Of a stretch of DNA of 64,000 nt, positions 23,391 through 35,032 are shown piece by piece. This stretch comes from Triatoma infestans (lineage: Eukaryota; Arthropoda; Insecta; Hemiptera; Reduviidae): the NCBI GenBank assembly GCA_011037195.1, contig JAAEAF010000617.1, forward strand, positions 124,001 through 188,000, in the 5' to 3' direction. The translations under genes and the position numbers were made by a program. Position 1 is the stretch's first letter; each line of letters begins with the position of its first letter. The notes beneath the pieces were generated by a model. The model saw only the letters and a program-made list of their open reading frames with translations. It was not told where the DNA came from and searched no databases.

Positions 23391-23637
23391 AAATTCAAAA
23401 TTCGAAAGGGATTGAGGTACAAGTTACAATTACATTGTACAATTACAAAATTTTAAAAATGAAATTCACTAGAAAATTCAATAATGGGAAATATTGAAGA
23501 TATTTCCGCTGAGAAAGTAATTTAAAAAAACAATCAAATTATCTGATGGATAATTTGTTTAATTATGAAATTGAAATTTTTACGTACTTGTAAATTTGTG
23601 GATTCTCGTTGAAAATATCCCAAACAGCTGGCACCAA

Positions 23638-24084
23638 TGTAATGTATTGGTGTGGATGTGTGTAGGTAGCTTGTTGTGCAGCACGAGCGGATTTGTATGA
23701 AGGGCTTGTAAGTATGTAGCTTAAAAGAGAATGAAGTGTTAGCAATAACAAAGAAGTCACACTGTTTTTCAAAAGATATATTCTCTAAGAGAAATTAAGT
23801 TAACAACAATATGCTTATAAATTAATTGGAAAAACTCTTAAAACTTGAAACTGGCACTGATGTTTTCAACTTGGTAGCTAGAACGAGTCTGTCTTGAAAA
23901 TTAATCTTCTCTTTGTCCGTTTAGTGCCTCCCTTGTGAAGAGAAGGGGTTAGAACAAAGCCATAAGGGTTCTTGGACATTCCTAGTAACTGTCCTTGTAT
24001 TACCTGGCTGGTCCTTTCGCAACATATTTTGATAATTTAGATTTATTTAAAAATTAATATTATTTCAAGAATGCATCCATCACA
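23638..24084 (-). repeat. LTR-X3 (5' LTR of the array)
   Basis: 447 bp, ends CATCCATCACA and is followed by the ACAT target duplication. On the minus strand it is followed by TGGTGCCAGCTGTTTGG, a primer-binding-site candidate. Confidence 0.87.
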
Positions 24085-24088
24085 ACAT

Positions 24089-24430
24089 CATTCAAGTTTC
24101 ATTAATTCAAGTACTGATTACTATATGAACTAGGAGACAGGATTGGTTTGGACAAGTCTGATGTGGAGGATAAAGGATACCGAAATTAATGATGGAATCG
24201 GAATCTGAAACAGGAAAAGAGTGGGAGGCCGAAATCGGTATGGAGAGGAATGGTTGAGGAAGCATACACCATCAGGAGTAGGGTCTGTCGGACGCAGGTG
24301 CTCAGGATAGGGAGTGTGGAAAAGAAGAGGGAATTTCGTTTGAGTATAGTTTGGTGAAGCAATTCTCAGATTGGTAAATTCCTTAAAAAAATGTGACCGG
24401 ATATATAAAAATATAAGGGCGTGGATGTAA
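24089..24430 (+). pseudogene. LINE relic, copy A (3' part, after the gypsy array)
   Basis: Continues the relic interrupted at 12,884. Pieces resembling the C-terminal region of LINE ORF2 (GHV/M-type helix, then MESESETGK and a GRP-type basic stretch) occur near 24,140-24,240, out of frame with one another. Confidence 0.55.
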
Positions 24431-24917
24431 CAAAGCCAAATATATCCACTGCGACCTAGATGATATGGCTTCCTTCGATGTCAAGTTGGTTTACAGGCTG
24501 CATTTGTACGTAAAATATGTTTATATATGCCTGTGTAAGATGAGAAGCTAGAATTAGCCGGTGGTTTGCTAAACCCAAGTAGCTACACACATCAACTATC
24601 ACAAAGGCCTTATGAGCAGTGTATGAATGGAGTTTCCCCTGTAATGAGATCCAAATCCCTAAAGATTCGTAGAAACCGAAGAACGATCTTAATCACTAAA
24701 GGTTCATAGGAACCCAAAATTGGGTGGGAGAATTCATATATATGTATACAGCTACTGAAGAACAGTTCAGAACAGTTTTAATACTAGTCAGAAGACACCA
24801 TTCTACTTTCTAATTCTCAGCTAGTCCGTCTCTCTCTTTATTATCATCTTGCTGCCCTATTCTCGAACTTCTATTAACAGTGTAAAGTCTTGCAGTTTGT
24901 GTTTCTATTTATTATAC
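24430..24917. other. Unit A sequence between gypsy array and LINE
   Basis: Orthologous to about 42,100-42,615 and 54,880-55,390. No gene. The last 180 bp (TATATATGTATACAGCTACTG... TTATTATACAATGTTCAGCA) resembles the block at 3,720-3,880 in layout. Confidence 0.4.
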
Positions 24918-25135
24918 AATGTTCAGCATAGATTAGATTAGATTCTAACGGGGGAATTGGCTCTTCAGCCTACGCCACCGCGATACCCCAAGGATCTATT
25001 GTGGCACCCCCTAGTTGGAAACCCTTCCCCGATCCTGTCCTTAAACGGACCGTGGAATTGTGGGGGGCTCCCAGGTGGTCAACCAGAGCATCTGCCATCA
25101 GAGCACCCTCTCGAGTCCTGCTTGCCTTAAAAGAC

Positions 25136-26702
25136 TTAATAGGTCCGAGAGAGGTTTGTTGGCACCAGCTTCTCTTTACCAAAGAGGCGGTACCTTAGCC
25201 AGACCAGCCCCTCGCACTGACATACCACGTGCAGTGCCGTCTCCTCTTCCTCCTGACAAAACCTACATAGGCTATCCGTTGCCAGGCCCATGCGATGCAT
25301 GTGCTTATTTAATCTACAATGGCCAGTGAGAACGCCAACTGCTATCCTTATGGCCGCCCGGCCTAATTGGAGTAATTCCGCAGTTAGCTTGGGCGAGTGG
25401 CTATAGATAAACTTTTTCGCCTGCCTCTGGCCTGAAGTTTTGACCCACCATTCCCTTGATCGGTCCTGCATCCATGTCTTGATGGATGCACTCCTGAGGC
25501 ATCTTGAGACGCCACAGAACGGCTCCGGCCCGATAAGTGCTCTGACTGAACCCTCCCGGGCCAGACGGTCCGCCGCCTCATTGCCTCTATAACCCGAGTG
25601 CCCAGGTACCCAAACCAGGAAGACCTTATTATGGCTACTAATTTCCCTGAGTGCACCTAGGCAGTCCCACACCAGCCTTGAGCAGATCTCCCACGAGTCA
25701 ATTGCCCGCAGAGCAGCCTGGCTATCCGAATAAATGACGACTCTAGAGTTATACCCCCGTCTTCTTATTTCGGCGGCGCAGATAGTAATCGCGACTAGCT
25801 CCGTCTGAAAGACCGTGGCTAGTCTTCCCAAGCTCATCGAGATATTGCATCTCGCCGGCTCCTACTCCATCTTCCATCTTGGACTCGTCCGTATACCACA
25901 TAGATTCGCCTGAAATTGGTGGCCCGTTCTTCCATGCCCCTCTGTCTAATATCAGGAATTTGAAGGGTTTTTGGAAGTCGTACCTAGGAGTCATTATATC
26001 CGTAGGCAGACCCAAAATCGGATCGGCCTTCAACTCCTCCCATAGGTCTTGATAATTCCCAGTATGCCTGGGATAAATGGGAGCTTGTCCCTGTTGCAGC
26101 CGTTCCACGACTGCTGTTGCAACGCCTTGGACGTAAATGTGGCGTGGTGGAAGGTTTAACAAGACCTCCATGGCCGCAGTGAGGGTAGTCATCATAGCAC
26201 CCGTCGTGCTCAGGCAAGCCAGCCTTTGAACACTTCCGAGCGCTCCCGACCCCCCCATCTGCAAGATCTTTGTCCACCACACCACCGCCCCGTGGGTTAC
26301 CATTGGTCTCACTACACAGGTATAAATCCACAGAGTCATCTTCGGGTTTAATCCCCAACTTTTACCGCATAGCCTCCTGCACCTACCCATGGCGATTTTG
26401 GCTATTTGTGCGGTGATGTTAATCAGAGAGTTCCATGTCAGCCTTCGGTCAAATATGACTCCCAGATATTTGGCCTCCATGAAAAAGGGGATCACGACCC
26501 CTCCGAGTATTGGCTGTTGTAAGCCTTGTAATTTTCTCTTTCTTGTAAAAGGAACCACTTGAGTTTTGTGGGAATTGATGGAGAGACCCTTTGCTCTGCG
26601 CCATTTATTCACAATATTGAGCGCCCCTGAGTGCGCTCCGAGACAGTTACCGCGAACCGCCCCTTCACCACGATTGCCAGATCGTCCGCAAAACCAAGGC
26701 AA
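25136..26702 (-). pseudogene. LINE thumb and RNase H
   Basis: Two overlapping frames. 26,702-25,749 has GLSINSHKTQVVPF, AKYLGVIFDRRLTW and SMWYTDESKMEDGVGAG (first RNase H Asp). 25,837-25,136 has FQTELVAI (Glu), IYSDSQAALRAI (Asp), VWVPGHSGYRGNEAADRLA (last Asp/His block) and a C-terminal zinc-like region (CRFCQEEEETALHVVCQC). One frameshift near 25,800 splits the RNase H. Confidence 0.85.
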
Positions 26703-27919
26703 TGAAAGCCTTCCGCGGTTAATTTGGTCAGGATGTCATCGGCTAATAACGTCCACAGCAATGGCGACAAAACGCCTCCCTGCGGACAGCCTCTACTCAC
26801 CCTGGCCACAAGAGATGAATTATCTATGGTGGCTATATTAGTCCTTCCCAGTAGACTAGTCCTTATCCACTGACCAATCGTAGGGGGCGTGCCCCTTCTT
26901 ATCAGTGCACCAACAAGAGACTCTGAGGACACATTATTAAAGGCCCCCTCTATATCCAAAAAGGTGACCACCGCAATTTCCTTGTCGTCAAGCGAATTTT
27001 GGAGTAGCCTATTTAGGTCATCCAGCGCCAAGTCTACGGATTTCCCTGCCTGACAGGCATATTGGCGATTATTAAGAGGATTTATCCTCAAAATCTCGTC
27101 CCTTATAAACCTGTCAATCATCCTCTCCATCGCCTTCAACAGAAAGGAGGACAGGCTTATTGGCCTAAACGACTTTGGCGTTTGATCTACCGTTCTCCCT
27201 ACTTTCGGGAGGAACACGACCTTCACCTGTTGCCATTCTCTCGGTATGAATCCCCAGGCCAAACAGCCTCTGAAGATCCTACATACGTGTGGTGTCAACA
27301 CCTCCACCGCCTTCTGCAGGAAGACGGGGTAAATCCCATCCATGCCTGGTGCTTTATAGGGTTTGAACCTTCCAATCGCCCATCTTAGCCTGTTCGGCTG
27401 TATGACGTAATTCGCGATTTTCCAATCCGCCCGACCAGGCCTTCTCAGCCCCTCAACCTCTAGAGGGGCCTCTCCATAAGAGGACCCTGGAAAATGTGTG
27501 CTCATAAACAATTCCAGCGACTCCTCTATCGAGATAGTGTAGGTTCCGTCATCTTTCTTCTGGAACCCTACCCTGTCCGCAGTACCTTCCCTTGCTAGGA
27601 ATCTGTGAATTCTCGCGCACTCCGAGGTGTCTGCTACGTCCTCACAGAATCTCCGCCAAGCTTTACGCTTGTCCTTCCTTATTTCAACGTTGTACTGCGT
27701 CAGTACCCTTCTATACGATGCCCAGTCTTGGTTGATTTTGGCTTTGTTAAACAGCCTTCTCACCTCTCGCCTCCTTCTCTCGAGATGATCGTTCCACCAG
27801 ACATTCTTCGACCTATTAGGCCTTTCCCTCTCCGGACAGTTTTCCTGGTAGGCGTCCAAAATCGCCTCGGTCACCCGTGCCGCTGCCCGTTCCAGACTTT
27901 CTGTCGTCCATACGTCCAC
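26609..27919 (-). pseudogene. LINE reverse transcriptase
   Basis: 436-residue frame. Seen: FKPYKAPGMDGIYPVFLQ, FRPISLSSFLLKAMERM, VVTFLDIEGAFNNV (motif A Asp), GCPQGGVLSPLLW and GFADDLAIVV (motif C, FADD) at about residue 413. It carries out target-primed reverse transcription in this family. A frameshift just after the FADD block moves the thumb into another frame. Confidence 0.87.
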
Positions 27920-28069
27920 CTTAAGAGACCGGGAGACGATGGTTCTCTTGATACATGCCAGTGAGCAATTTTACTCAACATACAGCGCGAGGCTAGCGTC
28001 ACATCCAGCACCTCCCTCCTAGCTGCAGTCACGAAGGTTGGTTCCGAGCCTACATTAGCGAATGCAACC

Positions 28070-28290
28070 CTTCATCAGCAATGAATTCATAAAGATACTT
28101 ACCCCTTTGATTGATGTCGGTGCTCCCCCAGGCAGTGTTGCGCGCATTGGCGTCGCATCCCAGCACCAGCTTTAAGTTCCCACCTCTGCAGTAGTCCATC
28201 ATTCTTCTCAGTAGACAGAGGGGGAAATCCTCATCATCGGAGAAGTACGCTGAGCTAATTACCAGCCTTTCTGCTCCCTCTTCGGTGTTG
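28070..28290 (-). pseudogene. Endonuclease fragment of the LINE
   Basis: Reads ERLVISSAYFSDDEDFPL, LKLVLGCDANARNTAWGS and NQRGKYLYEFIADEGL, then a stop near 28,052. This is the C-terminal half of the AP-type endonuclease that nicks target DNA. The N-terminal half was lost by 5' truncation. Confidence 0.72.
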
Positions 28291-28389
28291 AATGTTCATG
28301 TGTCGTTTGTTAATTTCTTCATCATTCCCATAGTCATTCTCTCTAATTCTCTCCTTCTCTCATCCCTTAGATCTTAGATTGTTACAGGT

Positions 28390-28600
28390 GATTATTGCAC
28401 TGCGACCTGAAAAATCAACTGTGCCCCCGGAGCCTTCTCAGTGCACTGCCGAGCAGTGTTCTCCCGCTACAGACAGTACTCTCCTTCAGCGGATAGTGAG
28501 CTGTAAGGCTCCTAGAAAATTTAAGGGCAACATTCTGGATTCGAACCCGGGACCTCCGCGTTGCTACTTCAGCGCCCTACCACTGAGCTACTCCCTTCCT
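28390..28600 (-). repeat. tRNA-derived SINE, copy A
   Basis: On the minus strand A box TAGCTCAGTGG (28,580-28,590) and B box GGTTCGAATCC (28,537-28,547) have tRNA spacing and are preceded by GGGAG. The body runs left to about 28,390. Orthologous copies at 42,740-42,915 and 55,505-55,695. Confidence 0.75.
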
Positions 28601-29222
28601 TCTCCCTTCATTTACACCAATTAACTAGGGTCGGAGACCCTAGTTTGTGTTCTGTGATTGCCCTTGCCTGTAAAGAGTAGAGTGTATTTATTTTAAGTGT
28701 ATTGTGTACTGTTCTGACGAAGTGCATGGAATACTGAGCTTTGGTAACCCGTGGGGTCGCTACTTCACAAATAACTGCGAGCAACAGATACTCCTTGCGG
28801 GCTTTCTCACATCCATTACACACCCACCATTCTGATAATTTCATTATCCTTATCAAGGCTCAGGGATCAGATAGTTTGAGTTATAATGTATGTTTTTTTT
28901 AAGGCGCGTAACTGCCGGCTTCGGAGTTATAATGTTATTGTTGTCTTTATGTATCTCAGAAAAATACGATGTTATTGGCTTTTTAGGAGGAATACGTTGA
29001 TTTTTAATGAAGATAGTTTCTGGTTATCTTTTGCCTCCATTCTGTATCCTTCCCAGAAATTGAGACAAACAACTTCATGAATAAATGGACGTAGCTAAGC
29101 TTTTAAATGGATAATCCATAATTCTATTATTCAATAATTCTATAATACATTGAATAAATTATTAATTTATTAATCAATTCTTAGTATTCTAATTATGAAC
29201 TGTTATTATTCTTATTATACAG

Positions 29223-29377
29223 TGTGAAGAGCTGAGGGAAGCGTTATATGCAACAGTTGGATATATATGACCAATGATGCAGCACTGCATATACAGATAA
29301 TGTCGTCAAGAGCACAGCAACCTCTTATATTGATCTGTGGTGGCTTGTGCCAAGTAAATTTTGACACATTTACTGAT
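29223..29377 (+). pseudogene. OR copy A exon 4 (frameshift)
   Basis: 155 nt instead of 156: one G is missing in the GCAACAGGTTGG block near 29,256, shifting the frame. Acceptor and GT donor remain. Confidence 0.82.
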
Positions 29378-29638
29378 GTAAGTTAGTAATTTAATATTGA
29401 ACTGTATATATATTACTGTGGCCTCGTAACCATAACAGTGCATCCACTTTTAGAGACTTGCCCAACGAAATTATTTGTATAATTTCTAGCTTCTATGGTT
29501 AGCAATATTCACCTAGCGGAGAACTGGACAAACTAAAGAAAAACTTTCTCGAAAGTGGATGCATGACAGAAAGAATATTTTTGCATAAATATAAATTTAT
29601 TTATGACCGACTAGTCAATTAATTTTTTTTTGTTTCAG

Positions 29639-29695
29639 ATAATGAATAAAGCATATTCATTTTTTAATATAATCTATGCTGCAAACTCAGAGTGA
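29639..29695 (+). pseudogene. OR copy A exon 5
   Basis: 57 nt after TTTCAG, reading IMNKAYSFFNIIYAANSE and TGA, the same peptide as in copy C. Intact in itself but downstream of the breaks. Confidence 0.82.
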
Positions 29696-29699
29696 TTTT

Positions 29700-30925
29700 T
29701 TTGTTTTGTTTTATTCATGACGAAATCTATTTATGCTATAATATAAACAATAAATATTGATGAATGAGGCACTCCAAGATAATAAACACTAGTTATTAGA
29801 ATTGATGTTCTTTACGGGCACAGTATTTTTTGATATTGGGGATATTGAGGTTCGCTAAAACAAACACTGCTGGAATTTCCTAAACAACAAACACAATAAG
29901 TCACGGTTTTCCCATCCGCTCTTATAGCCCTTTATAGAACTTGACACACCCTATTTCGTTAACACATGGTGATGGTATATCACAAGTAAACTATAGTTTT
30001 TTAAGAAATTCAAACAGAAAAATTGTAATTACACCTCTTATGTTAGATTTCCATATTTTACTCTTATATATACCACATATTGTTTAAATTTTAACAGTTG
30101 ATATCTGTTTATTCCGATTTATCTGCAATAATATCAATAATTTACAATAAATTTCAATTTGTTATAATACTTTTGTTTAGTTACTTTATAATACTTTTAT
30201 AGTTTACTTTAAAATTTTTAAGTTTATATTTTTACTTGCTTTATAACATTTGTGTAGGCAATAAATTCCCATTTTGCAAAATTTAAAAAAGGTTTTTTTT
30301 TTGTTTTTTTTTTTTTTACCGAACCTCAAAGTCCTTTTTAAAATATTATTATAGTTGTAATTATTGTTATTATTCGGCTATAATTATTCCACTATTATAA
30401 TTACTAGGGCTTCATTGTAAAATATTATATGGACAAAGAATAAATAATAAATAGATTCTTTATCTTATTTGATTATTTATTTGTTATTTCTCTATTTCGA
30501 GTAGCACGTGGAAAAGGCTGATTATTGTGTAAATACCCAAGAATGTAGTAGGATTTTCATTATTATATTAAATATTCACCCTAAGGCCGAAAAATGTACT
30601 GAGTCCACATCAGCCCTTTGAGATTCACATATCTGGTGCATTAGTACCGTGTCTAGTGTCCAGAAGCACATAGTCGATCTGCATTTCATGTACACACTTC
30701 CGTCGAGATCCAGGTCTCAATGTGAATCAAAGCACAGCCATAGCTTTTGCAGCTTAAACAAACTATTTGATGTGGTTTCTTCTCAACTGTTTTATGTATT
30801 ATGTATTCAGTTAAAGGAATAAATTGAACTTCTTTAAAATTACCTGCAAGAAAAAAAACAATATGTCTCCTGGACACCCAGATTTCTCAATTGCTGGAAG
30901 GTAACCGTAAATTTCTATGACAAGA
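29700..30925. other. Unit A 3' flank
   Basis: AT-rich sequence orthologous to 43,950-45,150 and partly to 56,730-57,283. Contains T runs near 30,290-30,318. I see no gene. Confidence 0.5.
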
Positions 30926-30929
30926 CTTA

Positions 30930-31500
30930 GTTCATACACAATTTGTATTCCTATAATACATTAATGACTTGGAAATAGCAATTCCGGAGGTATCAACTGT
31001 ATTTGCTCTGTGAAGTCTATATTATTACACCGTTTGACAAAAACATCCTCATGATGGCGAACGCCCGAAACCGGTCGATGATCACAAAAAGAAGCAGGCT
31101 ATTAGGAAAATGTCTCTGATTATTTATTTACCTTCCGAATTACACGTTCAGTACATATTTAAAACTATTTCCACCACTAGCGATAGCCTAAACAAAGTTT
31201 CAAAGGTGATGATTGAGAGAAAGGAAAGTTCATTTCAAATTGGACTGAACTTGCGGAAAAAATGATATTATAATCAATATTCTAGATTTGGTTACACTAA
31301 AGCAGCAGATGCTTCAGGTCTTAGAAAATGAAAAACAGCTAAATTCATTTTTTTGTAGAAATGGTTTCTAAATCTGTATTGCAAGCCACTTAGACCCGAG
31401 TTAGATCACCAGATACAGTTTTGTGTAAATGATGAGTATAGCGTGGATAAAATTAGGACGATTATTAAAGCGAGAGCTGAGTTATATAGTTTGAATTAAC
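30930..31500 (+). pseudogene. LINE relics at the end of unit A
   Basis: Starts with an IPxxxINDLEIA-type reverse transcriptase scrap shared with 45,165, then at about 31,003-31,115 one arm of the palindrome sequence (TTTGACAAAAACATCCTC, GCGAACGCCCGAAACCGG) and further degraded coding-like sequence. No long frame. Confidence 0.5.
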
Positions 31501-31869
31501 AGCCTTGGCACCAAAATTTTACATTTACATGGTCACTCCGTAGTACAGGGGAAAATGAACATTATTTTTATTATTGGTAGGGGTCCCGTGCTATCAGATA
31601 ATAGATTGAAAACAATCGTTTTTTTGATAACATACAATGCATACAGTTTTTGAATGGAGAACGTTGGGTTCTGCTTTTTCATAACCTTTCTAAAGCTTGG
31701 ATATGTAGAGAGTTCCTTGTTTCACAGTTTAATTAAAAGTTAAGTTTCGCTCTGTAATTTTTATTTCCTTACTAATCTCTGTAGTACTAGTTATACTTTT
31801 GCTTCTTTTTTTAAATTTTAATGTTCTTGTGAACTTTCGATCATGTGTTATGTAACTTCTTACTTTCTA

Positions 31870-32520
31870 ATAATAATAATAATAATCCTACCCCGTTGGG
31901 GGAAGTGGACTAGCCACTTCTTGAGAGATCTAGGCGTCCCTGCGGGTTTCCCAGCCTAACAACACTTCAATATACACTCATCCTGACACCCTAAACACTC
32001 TTTGTAAACAGTAGGTAGTTGATGTGTGCAGCTACTTGGGTTCTGCGCACTCCAGGCAAACTAGAGCTCCTCACCACACACACTCACTCACACCTGAACC
32101 CTCGACACTTTACAGACGACCACACTCACTGCACGAACAAGGAGACGCACACGTTGAGAGCTCGGAGTATAAATACCTCTCCCTCGTGCTTGCCGGCACG
32201 AGGCTTTGGGACAACGGTGAGAGAGGGTTCTAGGCATTGAGGGAGACGACGACCTGCGGGTGTCCGATCCCAACACATGTCTTTGGCTCAGCTTCATCGA
32301 AGAGTCCTACCTAGAGGATAGCCCGACTCCAAGAAGGCTAGGGAATCCCGCCTCAGGCGGGTTCCTAGGGTTAGGAAGAGGGCCACGGGGCACGGGTCGA
32401 TACCTAGGTACCGGAACGCTGCCTTCCGTGGCACCTGACTATATCAAGGTGTGATGGTCTACCCGGATAGTAAACGGGTCCATTTGAGCGTCCATGGAGG
32501 CAGGACCACGTACCTCGATT
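31870..32520. repeat. GC-rich retroelement debris with TAA repeat
   Basis: Begins with (TAA)n at 31,869-31,885 next to CCTACCCCGTTGGGGG, which on the minus strand looks like a LINE 3' end with an ATT tail. GC content then stays far above the surroundings to 32,520. Small frames exist on both strands, and I do not recognise a protein. Confidence 0.45.
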
Positions 32521-32559
32521 AATATTTTTAGATTATAAAAGATAATCTCAAAAACTTTT

Positions 32560-33870
32560 CTGGGCCTAGCCAACCAATTTTTACCTTTGCCAATCCCTCT
32601 CCTCTATCCTTACTAAACACAACCAATACTCCTACGTCCCCAATCCTAACTACTCCCACTACCATCCATCCACTCCTTTTACGACTGGACTCAATGGTAA
32701 ACGACTTGGCATGGAAATGGATAGTAATTCTGGAAAAACATCTGGTATGCAGGTAACGCTGCAACCATATGTCCGCTCTTTCCAGCTGAGGAAGAAAGCC
32801 AGGGGCGCCAACCGGAAGAAATTAGGAAATAAAATATTTCTAAATCTCGAAGAAGATAATTGGGGTAGGTTCTTTTTTTTAAAAAAAGAAAGAAGGAACA
32901 TTCTAAAGTGAATGTACCTTTAAACTCCATAAGTTTATAAAGAGAATCCTGGGCAAAACCAAAAGCGTAAGAACGCCCAATAATGGCTCCATTTGTATTT
33001 AAGCCGATAATCAAAGTCAAGCAAAAACCATCTTAAGCTTGCAGAGATATATGGATGCTGAATTGGAAGTGTGTTCTCATAAACGCCTAAATTCCTCTCT
33101 AGGCGTTATCACTTGTAGAGACTTGTTACATTGTACGATTGAGCACATAAAATGGGTCTGGCTGATCAGGGTGTGATGGAAGTGAGGCGCAAAAAGCGGC
33201 AGGATCCTTAGTGGACACTGCTTCCCTTGTCCTCACCCTTAACCGCCCAAGGCCGCCACCAATGATAGAAGCTGCCTTTTATAATTTAAAAGTACGGCCA
33301 TACACACCCTCTCCCATGAGGTTCTTTCAGTATCAGAAGTTCGGGCACACTTCCACTAAGTGCAAGACTCCAGAAGCGGTGTGTGTTTGCGGTAAGCCCA
33401 AACATGAGGGCGAGTGCACACCGCCAAAAATAAATTGTGGCGGAGAGCACAATGCACAAATCCTCTGGGACCTATACATATTAGAAAACGAAATACCACA
33501 GGGGTCAGTATTAAGTGTAACATTATTCACGATGGTGGTAAACAGTCTAGCCGAAGTTGTAGGAGATCCCATTCAAATATCTTTGAATGTCGACGTAATG
33601 TACCTATCAGAAAGTGATGTAGGTGTGGTCAGAGAAACCCTACAACAGGCAGTAGACAGAGTGGCTGTGGAGGCTAAAAGGAACGTTTTCAAATTTTTCA
33701 GTATTTAAACGGTGTGCTTACAGTTCTGCAGATAACGCTATGAACACACTCCCCCCACATTATATTTTAAAGACAGATCAATCCAGTTCAAAGAAAGCGT
33801 CCGCTTTCTAGACCTCGTCTTCGATACTAAGCTAACCTGGTATTTTTTATTTACAGGTAAGATCTTACTA
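32560..33870 (+). pseudogene. Jockey-like LINE relic (ORF1 and reverse transcriptase scrap)
   Basis: Frame 32,711-32,911 could be an ORF1 N-terminus. Frame 33,211-33,708 holds an ORF1 zinc-finger region (FQYQKFGHTSTKC, CVCGKPKHEGEC, INCGGEHNAQ) fused after an internal deletion to a reverse transcriptase piece (IPQGSVLSVTLF; the FADD block reads LNVDVMYLS). VRFLDLVFDTKLTW follows near 33,810 in another frame. Zinc-finger plus this enzyme block suits Jockey-type LINEs. Non-functional. Confidence 0.7.
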
Positions 33871-34770
33871 TTATGTGAAGTTTTCTTACTATTACGTAAA
33901 GTGAGTTCGCTTTTAATGAAAGTTCCTTATAGATTATAGAAACATCATAAGAACTTTATTCACAGACTTTTTTTTTTCATTGATGTTGTTCTAACAGAGG
34001 CCACTACAATCTACAAAATTGCGTGCACAATAATATATCCTACCGGTAACAAACACCTTATAATTAGGTAGTTCAGTAATTAAATACCAGTTAAATTAAC
34101 ATTTATTATCATTTAAATACTATGTTAATTTGATTTGATGTTAGGAAATTAAAGTAGAAAGAAAATCGTTTTGCCATTTTTTTTTTATGTTTGTAATATA
34201 ACAAACTTCTATAGTATTTATGTATTCTTAAATAAATAAGATTAGTTGTTTTTTTTTGTATGTGTAAATTGATTTGGTTTTTCTTTCGCCTTCGTTTTTT
34301 AACTGTGAATTAAATATATTTTTATTTATTTATTTAAATTTGTTTTGAAGAGAATAGGTTATTTGGTGGATTCAGAGCGCAGGTTCTGAGGAACAGTAGC
34401 TTGTTGAGTGAAAATAAAATCATCATTGTCAAATTTGAACCAGTTGAGTATAGGTAACGTGTTGGCCTACCGCCGTTACCATCGTAGATTCAAATCCCAA
34501 ACCTTGCCATCTTAGTTTTTTTTTTCTTTAAATACCTAGCTCATCATTGTTTTTTTTTCTACTCTTCACTCCTTACACTTTTTATTATTATTATTATTAT
34601 TCTCCTTTTTAGAGTGGTTTCGTCGTTTTCCCCTTTCTTTTACTAAAAACATCGTGGCACTCAACTTTTATCTCTCTATGACAGACCACCCCATCCGCCA
34701 CTGAGAAAGCTGACACCTATTCTGCGCCTCAGAACTAAGAGATTAAGGGTTGCAATGTATAGCCAATTAG
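33870..34770. other. AT-rich spacer between units A and B
   Basis: No gene. Contains T runs, a TTA repeat near 34,580 and, at 34,435-34,510, a tRNA-like pattern listed separately. Confidence 0.4.
34435..34510 (+). repeat. Possible tRNA-derived SINE head
   Basis: TATAGGTAACGTGTTGGCCTA followed about 20 nt later by GATTCAAATCC gives A-box-like and B-box sequences with tRNA spacing, then a T/C-rich stretch. Too degraded to call a tRNA gene. Confidence 0.4.
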
Positions 34771-35032
34771 AGAATTATAGAGCACTGGAAATGCTCTCAT
34801 ATCTTACGATAATTCATATTTCATACGTTATATAACAAGCAATTTTAAAGAACCAATCACCATCAATTATGACAATATTATGAAAATTAGCCTTTTTTTC
34901 TACACTTTTTTTTTTTTGAAGACACGCAACGGAAATAAATTTATATTTAAATATTAAACAGTATCGATTATTAAGCAAGTAAAAACAAAAATATAGGACA
35001 ATAAACTTCCAGTTCTCTGTGAACCGTTAAAC

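Larger units (their letters stand above)
12888..24084 (-). mobile_element. Three-LTR Ty3/gypsy array (two internal regions)
   Basis: Order on the + axis: LTR-X1, block Y1, complete internal region, LTR-X2, block Y2, internally deleted region, LTR-X3. The outer ends are TG...CA flanked by ACAT on both sides (12,884-12,887 and 24,085-24,088), a 4-bp target duplication of the whole array. X1 and X3 share variants that X2 lacks. The two internal regions are almost identical where both exist. Transcription is antisense to the receptor gene. The host sequence interrupted is the LINE relic of copy A. Confidence 0.88.
24929..28290 (-). mobile_element. 5'-truncated LINE with RNase H (I/LOA-type)
   Basis: GC-rich against the AT-rich host. 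From 5' to 3' on the minus strand: end of an apurinic-type endonuclease (LVLGCDANA, WGSTDINQRG; 28,285-28,070), reverse transcriptase (27,919-26,609), thumb region (26,702-25,749) and RNase H (25,837-25,136). It ends with a short TCTAA-type repeat at 24,929-24,945. AATGTTCA flanks both ends (24,918-24,925; 28,291-28,298), an imperfect target duplication. Two frameshifts and a stop make it inactive. RNase H places it in the I/LOA/R1 group; the exact clade is uncertain. Confidence 0.85.
211..29695 (+). pseudogene. Odorant receptor pseudogene, copy A (gene span)
   Basis: Homologues of all five exons of the intact receptor lie in order at 211-1,092, 4,338-4,437, 4,910-4,992, 29,223-29,377 and 29,639-29,695. 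Breaks seen: TAA and TAG at codons 6-7 (226-231); a 7-nt insertion near 783-793; exon 3 without its acceptor AG and 10 nt shorter; and one base missing in exon 4 near 29,256. The interval between exons 3 and 4 has grown to about 24 kb by three antisense retrotransposon insertions. It is therefore not a functional receptor. The 7-nt insertion looks like a local duplication of ATGGCAC. Confidence 0.85.

Noticed and set aside
28535..28600. Genuine tRNA gene on the minus strand
   Set aside because: A and B boxes are good, but the sequence continues into a repeated body with orthologous and non-orthologous copies, so a tRNA-derived SINE fits better.
32019..32297. Overlapping small frames on both strands of the GC-rich block
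   Set aside because: GC-rich DNA has few stops by chance and the frames show no known protein; kept only as retroelement debris.
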